A stretch of 7,302 nt of DNA, from NCBI GenBank assembly GCA_012032965.1, contig JAAUPT010000080.1, positions 1-7,302 on the forward strand, given 5' to 3'. The notes below the pieces were generated by a model that saw only the letters and a program-made list of their open reading frames with translations, had not been told where the DNA came from and searched no databases. The position numbers were made by a program, and so were the translations under genes. This stretch comes from Nitrospira sp. GTDB taxonomy: Bacteria > Nitrospirota > Nitrospiria > Nitrospirales > Nitrospiraceae. Below are positions 6,498 through 7,302 of this stretch, piece after piece (position 1 is the stretch's first letter; every line of letters starts with the position of its first letter).

Positions 6498-7302
6498 GTG
6501 AAGAGACACATCAGCAGCGCATTAGTTGTTTGTACACGTCGAATTGGGGACGTGCTCTTGGCCACGCCGGTGATCCGTTCGCTCAAGACCGCGCGGCCTC
6601 ATCTCATGATCGACATGTTGGTCTTCGAAGGGACTCAAGATGTCGTATTAGGCTATGCGGATCTCAGACAGGTATTGACCATACCCGAACGTCCATCGGC
6701 TGAGGCTCATCTCGAGTTACTCCGCGCGATCTGGCGCCGCTATGATGTCGCAATATCGGTGTTAGCCGGTGATCGGCCGACTTTTCATGCGTGGGTAGCC
6801 GGTCGATATCGACTCGGGACTCTGTTGCCGGACAATAAATCGTGGTGGAAACGACGTCTGCTCCACGAGTGGGTGCCGTTCGATAATATACAGACCCATA
6901 CGTGTCCATGAATCTTCGGTTACTAGTGCCGTTAGAGATCACGCCGCTTGGAACCCCCGTTGTCAGTTGGACGCCGGGAGATGAAGCATCTATACATCGC
7001 CTGTTCCCGATCATGCTCGATGCGCAGCGATATGCGGTGCTACACGTGTCCCCAAATTCGCGTATAAGACGTGGACCGTAGCCGGGTGGATAGCGCTTGG
7101 ACGGTGGTTGATTGATCACGGGGTCACGGTGGTAGTGACGGGAGCGGGATCAGCTGAGCAGGGGTACTGTGAGCAAGTCGTTCAAGGACTGCCGGACGCG
7201 GTAAATCTTGTGGGCCATGTGACGTTACCGGCGCTTGGGTATCTTCTCAGCCACGCCGCACTGTATGTCGGAACGGATACGGCGGTAAGTCATATGGCGG
7301 CC
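6498..7302 (+). pseudogene. Glycosyltransferase family 9 (ADP-heptose:LPS heptosyltransferase-like), two frameshifts, 3' end cut by the window
   Basis: GT9 enzymes add heptose from ADP-heptose to the LPS inner core at the cytoplasmic face. The first frame (6498-6911) starts at GTG with SSALVVCTRRIGDVLLATPVIRSL, the family N terminus with the catalytic-type Asp18 in RIGD, and runs to WVPFDNIQTHT before a stop. The protein continues in a second frame from about 6905 (MNLRLLVPLEITPLGTP to YAVLHVSP, about 7051) and in a third from about 7051 (KFAYKTWTVAGW...GAGSAEQG...) to the right edge, ending YVGTDTAVSHMAA, the conserved GxDTxxSHxAA donor-binding motif. Each switch is explained by one missing base. 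The visible part is about 268 of a usual 340-370 residues. No other start gives the family N terminus; the ribosome site is weak. Whether the gene is truly dead or the assembly has two indel errors cannot be decided here. The heptose donor is family knowledge; other GT9 donors exist. Confidence 0.82.

Noticed and set aside
6664..7119. Antisense ORF of 151 codons opposite the broken GT9 gene
   Set aside because: The forward strand has GT9 motifs in all three pieces; the reverse product has no recognisable domain.

Overview
The window is part of a surface-polysaccharide (LPS O-antigen/core) biosynthesis locus of a Gram-negative bacterium. All supported genes are on the plus strand and closely packed. 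Base composition is moderate (a little above 50% GC by eye). Gene content and protein style resemble Nitrospira-type loci, but the taxon is an impression, not something the sequence proves. There are no RNA genes, CRISPR arrays, insertion sequences or convincing promoters or terminators.

Layout: (1) 3-1025, a GT4 glycosyltransferase cut by the left edge; (2) 1022-2011, an NAD-dependent epimerase/dehydratase of the WbpV/WbpK type; (3) 2051-3139, a WecA/WbpL-type polyprenyl-phosphate sugar-1-phosphate transferase; (4) 3267-4546, an O-antigen ligase (WaaL/Wzy_C family) broken by one frameshift; (5) 4543-5343, a WaaE/KdtX-like GT2 transferase; (6) 5340-6158, a second GT2 transferase with a GT7-like C-terminal motif; (7) 6155-about 6490, a stretch without an intact gene that reads as a decayed N-terminal part of a SAM-dependent methyltransferase; (8) 6498-7302, a GT9 heptosyltransferase-like gene with two frameshifts, cut by the right edge.

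How they fit together: genes 2 and 3 look like the supply-and-initiation pair for an O-unit. The reductase/epimerase would make a UDP-linked 2-acetamido-2,6-dideoxyhexose (FucNAc or QuiNAc type), and the membrane transferase would load it as sugar-1-phosphate onto undecaprenyl phosphate. The GT4 enzyme is a candidate for adding a following sugar, and the ligase would move the finished glycan to lipid A-core. The two GT2 enzymes and the GT9 enzyme look like core or O-unit assembly enzymes. Four junctions use the same ATGA stop/start overlap, which suggests translational coupling.

The main anomaly is the state of the right part. The ligase and the GT9 gene need three single-base corrections in total, all of the same sign (one base missing), and two of them fall in short homopolymers. 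That could be residual sequencing error or real decay. The relic at 6155-6490 also carries a likely nonsense change (CAA to TAA) and an apparent loss of its catalytic domain, which sequencing indels do not easily explain. I do not see an undescribed system here; the best leads are the relic and the clustered frameshifts.
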